A stretch of 64,000 nt of DNA from Anaerococcus vaginimassiliensis (GCF_900626155.1 NZ_LR130844.1:1143109-1207108), one strand, 5' to 3'. Shown: positions 28,427 to 37,266, counted from the stretch's first letter. The notes: generated from the letters alone by a model not told the origin. Translations and numbers: made by a program.

Positions 28427-28442
28427 GATAATGCAAATCATT
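28427..28442. promoter_or_regulatory. Fur-family (probably Zur) operator
   Basis: GATAATGCAAATCATT lies just upstream of the zinT -35 box and resembles a Fur-type box. Its core AATGCAAATCATT matches 11 of 13 bases of AATGCAAACAATT in front of the second zinc operon. Confidence 0.55.
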
Positions 28443-28443
28443 C

Positions 28444-28472
28444 TTGACAAATTATTAAAATAGTGCTATTAT
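28444..28472 (+). promoter_or_regulatory. Promoter of zinc block 1
   Basis: TTGACA at 28444 and TATTAT at 28467, 17-base spacer, TG one base before the -10 box. Confidence 0.8.
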
Positions 28473-28546
28473 AAATTTATCAAGGAAAGTCATAAGAATA
28501 AAATAATGATTTACCTACATAAAAATAATAAATTAAGGAGATAAAT

Positions 28547-29251
28547 ATGAAAAAGAAAAATACTATTGCCCTAACAGCGATCCTATCATTTGGTTTAATC
28601 CTGGCAGCTTGTGGTAATGACCAAGCTCACGATAATGAGGTTAATAACAAAACCCAAGTAGAGGAGAGTAAAGAATCTAATGCTTCTCAAAGTGAAAATA
28701 CAGAAAGTAAAGAAGAAGTAATAGAAGAATCTAAAAAAGAAGAAGCAAATGAAAAAGTAAGCCTAAGCGATTGGGAAGGAAATTGGAATTCCATGGAAGG
28801 ATATCTGGATAAAGAAGAGGTCCAAGATGCATTCAAAACATTAGCAGAAAAAGAAAACACTGACCAAGAAACAGCAAAAAAAGCTTATTTAGAAAAAAGA
28901 AAATGTGACTTCAAAGGCTTAGAAATAGAAGGAGAAAAGGTAAAATTCTACCAAGAATTTCCAGAAGATTCTAGCAAAGAAAGTTCGGAAGTTGAGTATA
29001 AATTTATAGACAAAAAAGAAGTTAAACACGGTTCTCACATGCTAGAATGGGATATCTTTGAAGCAGTAAGCCCAGATGCTGAATATAAATATCTACTAAT
29101 GATGCCAATACACGGTGAAGAAAGTCTAACACATTTTCACATGAGATATGGAAATGATGTAGACGAATTATTAGAAAAAGATGGTTGGTTCCCTACATTT
29201 GTTAAACCAAACACAACAGATTCACAAATTATTGATGAGATTACAGAATAA
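28547..29251 (+). CDS. ZinT-like zinc-binding lipoprotein
   Basis: Secreted lipoprotein of 234 residues: signal peptide with lipobox LAACG (Cys22), a Ser/Glu/Lys linker to about residue 75, then a ZinT domain. Matches to E. coli ZinT from memory are LSDWEGNWNSMEGYL at the domain start and the metal-site segment LTHFHMRYGND followed by WFPTF. ZinT binds zinc outside the membrane and hands it to ZnuA; the next gene is a znuA. AAGGAG precedes the ATG. A partial terminator between this gene and znuA may give more ZinT than transporter. Confidence 0.87.
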   Translation: MKKKNTIALTAILSFGLILAACGNDQAHDNEVNNKTQVEESKESNASQSENTESKEEVIEESKKEEANEKVSLSDWEGNWNSMEGYLDKEEVQDAFKTLAEKENTDQETAKKAYLEKRKCDFKGLEIEGEKVKFYQEFPEDSSKESSEVEYKFIDKKEVKHGSHMLEWDIFEAVSPDAEYKYLLMMPIHGEESLTHFHMRYGNDVDELLEKDGWFPTFVKPNTTDSQIIDEITE

Positions 29252-29258
29252 GTTTACT

Positions 29259-29285
29259 GGGGGATGGGTTAGCTCATCCCTTTTT
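29259..29285 (+). terminator. Weak terminator or attenuator between zinT and znuA
   Basis: GGGATG and CATCCC arms with an 8-base loop and five T. The short stem suggests partial readthrough into znuA. Confidence 0.6.
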
Positions 29286-29302
29286 GTTATTAAGGAGGAC
29301 TC

Positions 29303-30625
29303 ATGAAAAGACTCAAAAAAATAAGTCTTATTATTTTTGCCCTGATATTTTTCGTAGCCTGTGGCAAGAATGAAAAAGAGGATAAGAGACCCTTAGTTTA
29401 CACTTCTTTTTATCCTATAAACGACTTAACTAAAAAAATTGCTGGAGATAGCTTAAATGTCCAATCATTTATGCCAGAAGAAAAAGAAGCCCACCTCTGG
29501 GAGCCTTCTGCAAAGGATATGAAAAAGCTTGCCAAGGCGGATCTTTTGGTTGTAAATGGAGCCAATATGGAACCATGGCTTGACAGTGTTAAGGAAAATC
29601 TTCCTAACCTTGATATTTTAAAACTCTCAGATTCAGTGGACCTTATTACCTACAAGGGCCAAGCTGCTATTGGAGATTTTCAATATATGGCAAGGATAGA
29701 TGTGACAGATAAGGTTCAAAAGTTTGACTTTGCCCATACTCACGAAGATATGATGAGGGTTGCCTTTATCAAAGACGAGGGCCTAAGTCAGGAAGAACTA
29801 GTCAAAAAGGCCAAAGAGGTCATGAGCCAAAAGGGAGAACTAGTTTCTCAAAAATCAACCATCAATGTTGAGGAAGGAAAGGTATATGGCCTAGAAATGG
29901 GACATGAATCTGGTGAAATATTTTATAAAATGCCTAAGGCTGGCAAATGGATTTTTGTCTCAGATAGGATAAGCGAAGACCTCCTTCCTTATTATCTGAT
30001 GGATGAAAATGGTGACCTTCTAAAGGATACCAACAGAGAAGAATCCCTAATGGAAGGCTCTTCATCTGGCTTTGATAAGATAAGTTACGATCCACATTCT
30101 TGGCTTTCTATAACAAACGGCAAAAAATACCTAAATGCTATCCAAGATAAGTTGATAGAGAAATATCCAGAAAATGAGAAAATTTATAAGAAAAATAAAT
30201 TGAAATACGTTGACCAATTGACAGATATAGATGCAGAATATAAGGAGAAATTTAAGAAATTAGACCAAAGAGAATTCCTTACAATCCACTATGCCTACGC
30301 ATATATAGCAAGGGATTTTGATCTGATTCAATACCCTCTGCAAGGTCTAACTAGCCTTGAAAGTCCGAGCCTTAAAACAATTAAAAAGGCCGTAAACTTT
30401 GCCAAGGATAAAAATATAGACACAATCTTTTATGAATTTGGGAAAAATCCAAAGGAAGCCAAGGCCTTGGCTGAAGAACTAGGTGGTAAAATTAGTCCCC
30501 TTGCTTCCATGGAGTTTATGACAAGTGAGCAAGAAAAAAAGAAAATGGATTATATAGACCTTATGAGGATGAACCTGGATAACCTATACGAGTCAATGAA
30601 AGGAGATGAAAGTGAAAGCAATTGA
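29303..30625 (+). CDS. znuA: Zinc ABC transporter binding lipoprotein with an inserted domain
   Basis: Cluster A-1 binding protein of 440 residues with lipobox FVAC (Cys20). The two lobes are normal: VYTSFYPINDLTKKIAGD near 32-49, the metal His64 in EAHLWEP, His265 in DPHSWL, a His in LTIHYAYAY and a final FYEFGKNP. Where related proteins have a short His-rich loop, this one carries about 145 extra residues (117-260). The insert contains FAHTHEDMM, EMGHESGEIFY, and a KWIFVSDRISEDLLPYYL stretch that looks beta-rich. I do not recognise the insert; a ZinT-like or other metal-capturing role is possible. The start has AAGGAGG upstream. Confidence 0.9.
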   Translation: MKRLKKISLIIFALIFFVACGKNEKEDKRPLVYTSFYPINDLTKKIAGDSLNVQSFMPEEKEAHLWEPSAKDMKKLAKADLLVVNGANMEPWLDSVKENLPNLDILKLSDSVDLITYKGQAAIGDFQYMARIDVTDKVQKFDFAHTHEDMMRVAFIKDEGLSQEELVKKAKEVMSQKGELVSQKSTINVEEGKVYGLEMGHESGEIFYKMPKAGKWIFVSDRISEDLLPYYLMDENGDLLKDTNREESLMEGSSSGFDKISYDPHSWLSITNGKKYLNAIQDKLIEKYPENEKIYKKNKLKYVDQLTDIDAEYKEKFKKLDQREFLTIHYAYAYIARDFDLIQYPLQGLTSLESPSLKTIKKAVNFAKDKNIDTIFYEFGKNPKEAKALAEELGGKISPLASMEFMTSEQEKKKMDYIDLMRMNLDNLYESMKGDESESN

Positions 30626-31283
30626 AATTAGCGACCTATCCTTTGCCTACAAGGATATACCAGTTATAAAAAACTGCAATCTTGATGTAGCTTGTGGAGA
30701 AATGGTATTGATAGTTGGGGGCAATGGATCAGGTAAATCGACCCTAGTTAAGCTTATGCTAGGTGAGCTTAAGCCTGATGAAGGAGAAATTAAAATATTG
30801 GGCAAGGATATATCTTCTTACAAATCATATAAAAAAATAGGGTATGTGCCCCAGATAAATATTGTAAATAAAATATCCTTTCCTATAACTTGTAAGGAAC
30901 TTGTAGTATTAAATCTTTATGAAGACTTTAGCTTTATAAAGATAGCGAAAAAAAGCCACTACCAAAAAGCCTGCCAAGTTCTAAGGGATATGGGCATGGA
31001 AGAATATATAAATACCCCAGTCAACGAACTTTCCGGAGGTCTTGCCCAAAGAGCGATGATAGCAAGGGCTATGATAAATAATCCTGACCTTCTTATCCTA
31101 GATGAGCCGACAGCAGGAGTGGATAAGGAAAATAAGGAAAGATTTTATGAAACTATAAAAAGCCTACAAAAAAATCTGGGAATAACAATAGTTTTGATTA
31201 CCCACGAACTTAAAGAAATTGAAGAGCTTGATATAGATAAAACGGAGTACAGGATGAATGAAGGGAGCTTAGAATTATGTTAG
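30612..31283 (+). CDS. znuC: Zinc ABC transporter ATPase
   Basis: ATPase of 223 residues for zinc import. Walker A is GGNGSGKST near 36-44, signature ELSGGLAQRAMIARAM, Walker B LLILDEPTAGVD, and the switch His is in LITHELKE. I prefer GTG at 30612, six bases after AGGAG; the in-frame ATG at 30606 abuts the AGGAG and is less likely. The gene starts inside the end of znuA, so translation is coupled. The signature Gln of LSGGQ is Leu, a mild deviation. Confidence 0.92.
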   Translation: MKAIEISDLSFAYKDIPVIKNCNLDVACGEMVLIVGGNGSGKSTLVKLMLGELKPDEGEIKILGKDISSYKSYKKIGYVPQINIVNKISFPITCKELVVLNLYEDFSFIKIAKKSHYQKACQVLRDMGMEEYINTPVNELSGGLAQRAMIARAMINNPDLLILDEPTAGVDKENKERFYETIKSLQKNLGITIVLITHELKEIEELDIDKTEYRMNEGSLELC

Positions 31284-32071
31284 AATTTGCCTTTATGAGA
31301 AAGGCTCTTATGGTAGGTTTCCTCCTATCCATTATGATTCCTATCATTGGAATTGTAATGGTTAATAGAAAAACATCTATGATAGGAGATGCCCTATCTC
31401 ATACAGCCCTTACTGGTGTAGGTTTGGGACTTATCCTTGGTTTTGATCCTCTTTTAGGATCAGCCATAGTATGTGTAATAGCAGCCTTTATGATTGAAAT
31501 TATAAGGAAAAAATTTCCCCAATATGGAGATATGGCCACAGCAGTTATCATGAGTACTGGACTTGGTCTAGCAGCTATACTTTCAGATTTTGCCCCTGGG
31601 GGAAACTCCTTTGAATCGTATTTGTTTGGGTCAATTTCTTCTGTAACAAGTTTTGACCTAATAAATACCAGCATTATTTTTGTTCTGGTACTAATACTTT
31701 CAATAAGTAGGTATTCGGCTCTTTTAGCCATATCAATCGATACAAATACAGCTAGGCTATCAGGGGTGAGGGTTAACCTTATAGAGGCAATCTTTACATT
31801 TCTAGCAGCAGTAACCATTGCCCTAGCAGTAAAGATTATAGGAGCCTTGATGGTAACAAGCCTAATAGTTTTACCAGTTGCAACGAGTCTAATAGTATCA
31901 AGAAGTTACAAGCAGACATTTTTTATAACAATCATTTTAGGAATTGTATATATGATGGCAGGTATTATTCTCTCCTTCCAATTTGATATAAAACCAGGTG
32001 GAGCAATTGTAGTAAATGCAGTAGTTGGTATGTTGGTATTTACCCTTTATAAAAAACTAATCAAAAAATAA
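31277..32071 (+). CDS. znuB: Zinc ABC transporter permease
   Basis: ABC-3 family permease of 264 residues, about eight membrane helices. Landmarks are MIGDALSHTALTGVGLG near 36-52, PQYGDMATAVIMSTGLGLAA and the GGNSFESYLFGSI region. It overlaps the znuC stop by seven bases. Its paralogue at 44716-45525 shares the same motif order and many identical residues, so the two zinc blocks come from a duplication or from two related sources. Confidence 0.94.
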   Translation: MLEFAFMRKALMVGFLLSIMIPIIGIVMVNRKTSMIGDALSHTALTGVGLGLILGFDPLLGSAIVCVIAAFMIEIIRKKFPQYGDMATAVIMSTGLGLAAILSDFAPGGNSFESYLFGSISSVTSFDLINTSIIFVLVLILSISRYSALLAISIDTNTARLSGVRVNLIEAIFTFLAAVTIALAVKIIGALMVTSLIVLPVATSLIVSRSYKQTFFITIILGIVYMMAGIILSFQFDIKPGGAIVVNAVVGMLVFTLYKKLIKK

Positions 32072-32082
32072 ATTATCCTAAG

Positions 32083-32117
32083 CTAGCAGCATCCTCCCTA
32101 AAAGCTGCTAGTTTTTT
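32083..32117 (+). terminator. Terminator of zinc block 1
   Basis: Perfect CTAGCAGC/GCTGCTAG stem, 13-base loop, six T. Confidence 0.88.
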
Positions 32118-32128
32118 ATATTTAAATT

Positions 32129-32134
32129 GGGTAT
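32129..32134 (+). promoter_or_regulatory. GGGTAT promoter-like motif upstream of aldehyde dehydrogenase
   Basis: ATTGGGTATAAATA, 42 bases before the ATG. GTTTTT lies 12 bases upstream of GGGTAT. Confidence 0.4.
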
Positions 32135-32176
32135 AAATATAGAAATAGACCTAAGATATGAAAATAGGAGGAAATA

Positions 32177-33547
32177 ATGAGCAATTTGTACTCTATAATA
32201 GATAGACAAAGAGAGTTTTTCTACTCTGGTTATACTAAAACTGAGACTTTTAGAAAAGAAAACCTAGAAAAATTAAGAGATTTAGTGGATCTTTATGAAG
32301 ATGAGATCTTAGCCTGTTTAAAGGTGGACCTTGGCAAGTCAAACTTTGAGGCTTATGTTAGTGAAATATCTTTTCTTAAGGAAGAGATAAAGTTTGCCTT
32401 AGATAATTTATCTGACTGGATGAAGGCAATAAGGGAAAAGACTCCTATCCAGGCTATGCCTGCAAAATCATATACCTTGTATGAACCTTTGGGAGTGAAC
32501 TTGATAATAGCCCCTTGGAATTATCCTTTTCTTTTAGCTCTTGATCCTGTAGTTTCTGCTATAGCTTCAGGAAATACTGTAATCCTTAAAACTTCTTCTA
32601 AGACATTGGCTACAACAGAAGTTATTACAACGATGATTAACAATCATTTCCCAGAAGAATATATCTATGTAGTAGATAATGACAAAGTAAGTCACGAAGA
32701 GCTTTTAGCAGGTACTTACGATCATATTTTCTATACTGGAGGAAAGTCAGTCGGTAAACACATAATGAAAAAAGCAAGCGAAAATTTAACTAAGGTTACA
32801 TTAGAACTTGGCGGAAAAAGTCCTTGTATAGTAGATAGGACAGCTGATCTTGATAATGCTGCTAAGTCAATCGCTTGGGGAAAAACATTAAACGCAGGTC
32901 AAACTTGTGTAGCTCCTGATTATATTCTTGTTGATTTTGCTATCAAAGAAAAATTTATAGAAAAACTTAAAAAATATCTAGTGGAGTTTTATGGACTCAA
33001 TCCGCTTTTATCAAAAGATTATGTATCTATCATAAACACAAGTCACCTCGAGGGACTTGTAGATCTTTTAGATGGTCAAGATATTATTTTTGGTGGTAAT
33101 TATGATAAGGATACTCTAAAACTTGAACCAACCATAGTCGATGGTGTTGATTTTGATAATAAACTTATGGAAGATGAAATATTTGGACCAATTATTCCAA
33201 TCATTACCTACGAAAATATCAATTCTATTTTATATAAAATAAAAAGACTTCCAAAGCCACTAGCTTTTTATCTATTTGCAGACGATAAGAGACTGATAGA
33301 TAAGGTTATGTATAATATGGAATATGGTAATGGTTGTGTAAATGATTGTATCATGCAAATTGCAAGTCCATACTTAGAGTTTGGAGGAGTAGGAGCAAGT
33401 GGCATGGGCGGATACCATGGCTACAATGGATTCGTTAATTTCTCCAACAAAAAATCCATCATGCATACACCTAAGAATCTAAAAGTTAATATAAAATATC
33501 CTCCTTATGAAGATGGGAAATTGAATCTAGTTAAGAAAATTATGTAA
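32177..33547 (+). CDS. Aldehyde dehydrogenase, class 3-like
   Basis: NAD(P)-dependent aldehyde oxidising enzyme of 456 residues, the short ALDH3 form. The cofactor segment IAPWNYPFLLALDPVVSAIA is near 111-130, the Rossmann-turn segment FYTGGKSVG near 185-193, the general base Glu210 in TLELGGKSP, and the nucleophile Cys244 in NAGQTCVAPDY. The C-terminal SGMGGYHGYNGF and the hydrophobic tail are typical of ALDH3. The physiological aldehyde is unknown; fermentation products or lipid aldehydes are plausible. AGGAGG precedes the ATG. Confidence 0.92.
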   Translation: MSNLYSIIDRQREFFYSGYTKTETFRKENLEKLRDLVDLYEDEILACLKVDLGKSNFEAYVSEISFLKEEIKFALDNLSDWMKAIREKTPIQAMPAKSYTLYEPLGVNLIIAPWNYPFLLALDPVVSAIASGNTVILKTSSKTLATTEVITTMINNHFPEEYIYVVDNDKVSHEELLAGTYDHIFYTGGKSVGKHIMKKASENLTKVTLELGGKSPCIVDRTADLDNAAKSIAWGKTLNAGQTCVAPDYILVDFAIKEKFIEKLKKYLVEFYGLNPLLSKDYVSIINTSHLEGLVDLLDGQDIIFGGNYDKDTLKLEPTIVDGVDFDNKLMEDEIFGPIIPIITYENINSILYKIKRLPKPLAFYLFADDKRLIDKVMYNMEYGNGCVNDCIMQIASPYLEFGGVGASGMGGYHGYNGFVNFSNKKSIMHTPKNLKVNIKYPPYEDGKLNLVKKIM

Positions 33548-33550
33548 AGA

Positions 33551-33584
33551 AAAACCAAGGCTTATTTTGTAGCCTTGGTTTTTA
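33551..33584. terminator. Bidirectional terminator, aldehyde dehydrogenase / flavodiiron
   Basis: AAAACCAAGGCT and AGCCTTGGTTTT arms, 8-base loop, A and T runs both sides. Confidence 0.88.
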
Positions 33585-33586
33585 AA

Positions 33587-34804
33587 TTAGTTATTTTTGC
33601 TATCCATGTCAGCTTTGATTGCTTTAGCTAATTCTTTTATTAGTTCTACTTGTTCCATTTTTACACCAGAGTTGATTTTTACATCTTCTCCAACGTAGTC
33701 AAGCTTAGCAGAAGATAAAATTTCTTTAGATATTTCTAGACTTCTACCACCCCAAGACCAGTTGTTTAAGAATGAAACACTTCTGTTTGTATATCCTGTT
33801 CCAACTAATTCTCTTAGGAAAGCATCCATCTTGTAGTATAGACCTGAGTTGTAGTTGATTGGTGCAAATACTGAGTGAGAGAATCTGTGACAATCGCTAA
33901 TTGGATATGATACGTCCCAGTCAGCAACGTCATAAGTTTTGATATTTTCTACTCCAAGTTGGGCAAGGTTTGTAGCAAGGATATCAGCAGCTTCTTCTGT
34001 ATCACCATACATTGATGCGTAAACTATAACTACACCATCTTCTTCTGGAGTAAATGTTGACCATTTGTTATATTTATCCATGATAAACTCAATTGATTCT
34101 TGGTCAGTATAAACTGGTCCATGAAGAGGAAGGATAGCATTTATTGGAAGACCGTCGATCTTCTTGAAGGCATTTTGAACCATCTTTCCAAACTTACCTA
34201 CGATATTGATGTAATATCTTCTAGCTTGATCTAGCCAATCACCCTTGTGCATTACATCTTTGGCGTGAATGTGACCTTCGATTACATTGAAAGATCCGAA
34301 AGCGTCAGCAGAAAATAGGATGCCCTCGTTTGTTTCATAGGTCATCATTACTTCTGGCCAGTGAACCATTGGTGTAAATACAAACTTAAGATTTCTCTTT
34401 CCTATATTTAATTCGTCACCATCTTTAACTTCGTAGTATCTATCTTTGAAATCATCATTGTAGAATTGTTCATAGAATTTAAAAGTTTTTGCATTTCCAA
34501 CGAACTTAGCATTTGGCCATTCTTTCATACAAAAATCAATGTTTCTACAGTGGTCTGGTTCCATGTGTTCTATTACAATGTAGTCAAGTTCTTCTCCGTC
34601 TAGGGCAGCTTTGATATTTTCAAGATATCTTCTAGTAAAGGCAGCTTCTACTGAATCCATTAGGACATTTTTTTCGTCTTTTATGACATATGAACTGTAT
34701 GAAACTCCATTAGTTAATTCGAACATGTTTTCGAATCTATCAATTCTTCTGTCGTTAACTCCGACCCAATAAATATTATCTAAAACTTCTATTATATTGT
34801 GCAT
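33587..34804 (-). CDS. Flavodiiron protein (oxygen/NO reductase)
   Basis: Cytoplasmic enzyme of 405 residues that reduces O2 to water, or NO to N2O. The beta-lactamase-like domain (1-250) carries the diiron ligands His80, Glu82 and Asp84 in HMEPDH, His148 in MVHWPE, Asp167 in FSADAFG and His228 in LPLHGPV. A flavodoxin domain (255-400) starts with the FMN loop YASMYGDTEEAA. No rubredoxin domain is attached, so electrons come from a separate rubredoxin or similar carrier. AAAGGAGA precedes the ATG; TGGTATAGT upstream looks like an extended -10. It probably protects this anaerobe from oxygen. Confidence 0.94.
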   Translation of the reverse strand: MHNIIEVLDNIYWVGVNDRRIDRFENMFELTNGVSYSSYVIKDEKNVLMDSVEAAFTRRYLENIKAALDGEELDYIVIEHMEPDHCRNIDFCMKEWPNAKFVGNAKTFKFYEQFYNDDFKDRYYEVKDGDELNIGKRNLKFVFTPMVHWPEVMMTYETNEGILFSADAFGSFNVIEGHIHAKDVMHKGDWLDQARRYYINIVGKFGKMVQNAFKKIDGLPINAILPLHGPVYTDQESIEFIMDKYNKWSTFTPEEDGVVIVYASMYGDTEEAADILATNLAQLGVENIKTYDVADWDVSYPISDCHRFSHSVFAPINYNSGLYYKMDAFLRELVGTGYTNRSVSFLNNWSWGGRSLEISKEILSSAKLDYVGEDVKINSGVKMEQVELIKELAKAIKADMDSKNN

Positions 34805-34881
34805 TATTTCTCCTTTGAAAACTATTTTTTTAACTATATCTACTATACCAGTAAATCAGGAAAAATAAATTATATATAAAT

Positions 34882-34904
34882 GATTATTATTATCGACAAT
34901 AATC
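34882..34904. promoter_or_regulatory. Inverted repeat between flavodiiron and acyl-CoA dehydrogenase genes
   Basis: GATTATT and AATAATC, 7-bp arms separated by nine bases, midway between two divergent starts. Possible Fur/PerR-type or other shared operator; low certainty in AT-rich DNA. Confidence 0.3.
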
Positions 34905-34960
34905 TAAAATAAATTAAATTTTAATATTAATTAAAAAAGTATGTTAGAAATAATTTATTT

Positions 34961-34966
34961 GGGTAT
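34961..34966 (+). promoter_or_regulatory. GGGTAT promoter-like motif upstream of acyl-CoA dehydrogenase
   Basis: TTTGGGTATATAATATATG: the motif runs straight into a TATAAT box. GTTAGA lies 12 bases upstream. It is 63 bases before the ATG. Confidence 0.45.
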
Positions 34967-35029
34967 ATAATATATGAAAACAATTACAATGAATAATTTA
35001 AATGATATTAATATAAGGAGTAATTAAAA

Positions 35030-36715
35030 ATGGGATACAATCTACCAGAAGATTTAGAAGAATTTAGAAAAGTTGTTAGAAGTTTTGCAGAAGAAAAAAT
35101 CAAACCTATTGCTTTTCACTTAGACCAAAGCAAAGAATTTCCAAAAGAAATTGTTAAAGAAATGGGTGAGATGGGACTTATGGGAATTCCTTTCCCAAAA
35201 GAATACGGTGGAGCTGGACTTACTAACCAACATTACGCTATAGCTGTCGAAGAGCTATCAAGAGTGGATGGTGGTGTAGGTGTAATTTGTTCAGCACATA
35301 CATCTCTAGGAACATGGGGACTAAATGAGTTTGGTAATGAAGAACAAAAGGAAAAATATCTAAGACCACTTCTTACAGGTGAATCAATTGGTGGCTTCGG
35401 TCTTACAGAAGAAAATGCAGGATCTGACTCAGCAGGAACAGAAACTACAGCTGTTCTAAAGGGAGATCATTATGTATTAAATGGTAAGAAGATTTTCATT
35501 ACTAACGCACCAGAAGCTCAAACTTATCTAGTAACAGCGGTTACAACACCTGGTAAAGGAAACCATGGTATTTCAATGTTTATAGTTGATAAAGACTTTG
35601 AAGGATTTACTTTCTCAGAACCATATGACAAACTAGGTATAAGATCATCAGTTACAGCTGAGCTTCACTTTAAGGACGTAAAAGTTCCAAAAGAAAATCT
35701 ACTTGGTGAAGAAGGTAAGGGTTTCAAATATGCTATGATGATTCTAGACGGTGGTAGAATCGGAATTGCATCACAAGCTCTTGGTATTGCTCAAGGAGCT
35801 TATGAATCAGCTAAGGAATATGGACTTGCTCGTGAACAATTTGGTGAAGCTGTAGCAAGAATGCAACACAACGCATTTATTCTTGCAGATATGGCAACAG
35901 AACTAAAGGCAGCAAGACTATTGATATATGATGCAGCTAAGAAAAAAGATGCTCACGTTCCTTACGGTATGGATGCAGCTATGGCAAAGCTATACGCATC
36001 TGATATGGCAGAAAAACTAACTTCTAAGGCCCTTCAATTATATGGTGGATCTGGATTTATCAAGGGTGTAGATGTAGAACGATACTACAGAGACTCTAAG
36101 ATTACACAAATCTACGAAGGAACAAATGAAATCATGAGGCTCGTAATCTCAGGATATATTTTCCCAAGAATAGCTAAAAAAGAAGCTAAGAAAGATGCTC
36201 CAAAGAAAAAACAATCTCAAGTAGGAGATAGGAAACTTGAAATCTTTAAAGGCGATGAAAAAGAAGCCGCTAAAAAACTAGTAGAAGCATTAAAGGCAGA
36301 AGGATTTACCTTTGATAAGAAAGATGTTGATCTAGAAGGTGAGATTGAAAGTGCTGACTCTGTTGTAGCAGCAGGTATGGGAATTGGAGAAGAACAAAAC
36401 TTAGAATTGATCAAAGAACTAGCTAAAGAAACTGGATCTGTTCTTTCATCTTCAAGACCAGCTGCCCAAGTTAGAGGATATGTCCCAACAAACAGATTTA
36501 TCGGTCTATCAGGTAAGAAATTCTCTGGTAAACTATATATAGGTGTTGGTATATCAGGAGCTATGCAACACTTAAGAGGAATTCCAGATGCTGGAACAAT
36601 TGTTGTAATCAACAATGACGAAAGCGCAGCATTCTTTGATAACTGTGACTACGGTATAGTAGGAGACTTCCACAAAGTAGTACCAGCTTTAATAGAAGAA
36701 ATTAAAAATGCATAA
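35030..36715 (+). CDS. Acyl-CoA dehydrogenase fused to an EtfA C-terminal FAD domain
   Basis: 561-residue fusion. Residues 1-388 are a complete short-chain acyl-CoA dehydrogenase: GFGLTEENAGSDSAG (122-136), IFITNAPEA, the FAD contacts in LDGGRIGIASQALG, and the catalytic base Glu363 in YEGTNEI. After a Lys-rich linker, residues about 402-561 match domain II of the electron-transfer flavoprotein alpha subunit: ADSVVAAGMGIG, SSRPAAQVRGYVP (474-486), GVGISGAMQHLRG (505-517) and the closing DYGIVGDFHKVVPAL. EtfA domain I is absent. The fusion should tether the mobile ETF flavin to its dehydrogenase. Butyryl-CoA formation is a likely but unproven role. Confidence 0.9.
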   Translation: MGYNLPEDLEEFRKVVRSFAEEKIKPIAFHLDQSKEFPKEIVKEMGEMGLMGIPFPKEYGGAGLTNQHYAIAVEELSRVDGGVGVICSAHTSLGTWGLNEFGNEEQKEKYLRPLLTGESIGGFGLTEENAGSDSAGTETTAVLKGDHYVLNGKKIFITNAPEAQTYLVTAVTTPGKGNHGISMFIVDKDFEGFTFSEPYDKLGIRSSVTAELHFKDVKVPKENLLGEEGKGFKYAMMILDGGRIGIASQALGIAQGAYESAKEYGLAREQFGEAVARMQHNAFILADMATELKAARLLIYDAAKKKDAHVPYGMDAAMAKLYASDMAEKLTSKALQLYGGSGFIKGVDVERYYRDSKITQIYEGTNEIMRLVISGYIFPRIAKKEAKKDAPKKKQSQVGDRKLEIFKGDEKEAAKKLVEALKAEGFTFDKKDVDLEGEIESADSVVAAGMGIGEEQNLELIKELAKETGSVLSSSRPAAQVRGYVPTNRFIGLSGKKFSGKLYIGVGISGAMQHLRGIPDAGTIVVINNDESAAFFDNCDYGIVGDFHKVVPALIEEIKNA

Positions 36716-36725
36716 TTGATAAAAT

Positions 36726-36751
36726 AAAGAGACCTTAATTGGTCTCTTTTA
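36726..36751. terminator. Bidirectional terminator after the ACAD/EtfA fusion
   Basis: AAAGAGACC and GGTCTCTTT arms around TTAATT. Confidence 0.85.
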
Positions 36752-36753
36752 TC

Positions 36754-37266
36754 TTACAGATTTTCTCTTATAAATTCTTTAAGTGCTTCTATCAAATCGT
36801 CAGATTTTTTATATATTCTTGGTTTGTCGAAATAATTTCCATTTTTATCTACATAAGATAAGCCAGTTATAAGTTTATTTATATACATAAAGTCATTTTG
36901 GAAGACATCTTTTTTTATTTCAGCTAGTTTATCATCTCTGTCATTTCCAGTTAGTCTTATATCTGTATATAGTTGAAATATAGGGATTCCTCTTTCAAAA
37001 GCGATTCCCATTTCACCTGCAAGGCCCAAATCAGTTGTATCCATCAAGGCTATTAGTAGATTTGAGCTTTTTAGCCTATCATAATCAGCTAAGAGTATAT
37101 CAGCACCACTCGCAAAACCAGCAGATTTATCATTGATTTCCAAGTTATCAGCTGGATTGTAGAGGTCAATCTTATCACCAAATTCATTTTCCAAGGCATC
37201 TTGTACTTTTTTAGCTTGGAGTCTTTGACCTTCTATAAATAAATCACATCCTAAATATATTTTCAT
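36754..37266 (-). CDS. Nucleoside 2-deoxyribosyltransferase-like protein
   Basis: Rossmann-like protein of 170 residues. It starts KIYLGCDLFIEGQRL and has DILLADYDRLKSSNLLIALMD split near 53-73, then GLAGEMGIAFERGIP (about 80-95) with the Glu that acts as nucleophile in this superfamily. Such enzymes swap bases on deoxyribonucleosides or cleave nucleotides. Of two adjacent ATG codons I prefer the second (37266), about seven bases from AGAGGTG; the first at 37269 would add one Met. Monocistronic. Confidence 0.82.
   Translation of the reverse strand: MKIYLGCDLFIEGQRLQAKKVQDALENEFGDKIDLYNPADNLEINDKSAGFASGADILLADYDRLKSSNLLIALMDTTDLGLAGEMGIAFERGIPIFQLYTDIRLTGNDRDDKLAEIKKDVFQNDFMYINKLITGLSYVDKNGNYFDKPRIYKKSDDLIEALKEFIRENL

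Noticed and set aside
28427-28442. Iron-responsive Fur box controlling the zinT block
   Set aside because: The site looks Fur-like, but the genes are for zinc and the core matches the site beside the zur-like gene, so Zur is the better reading.
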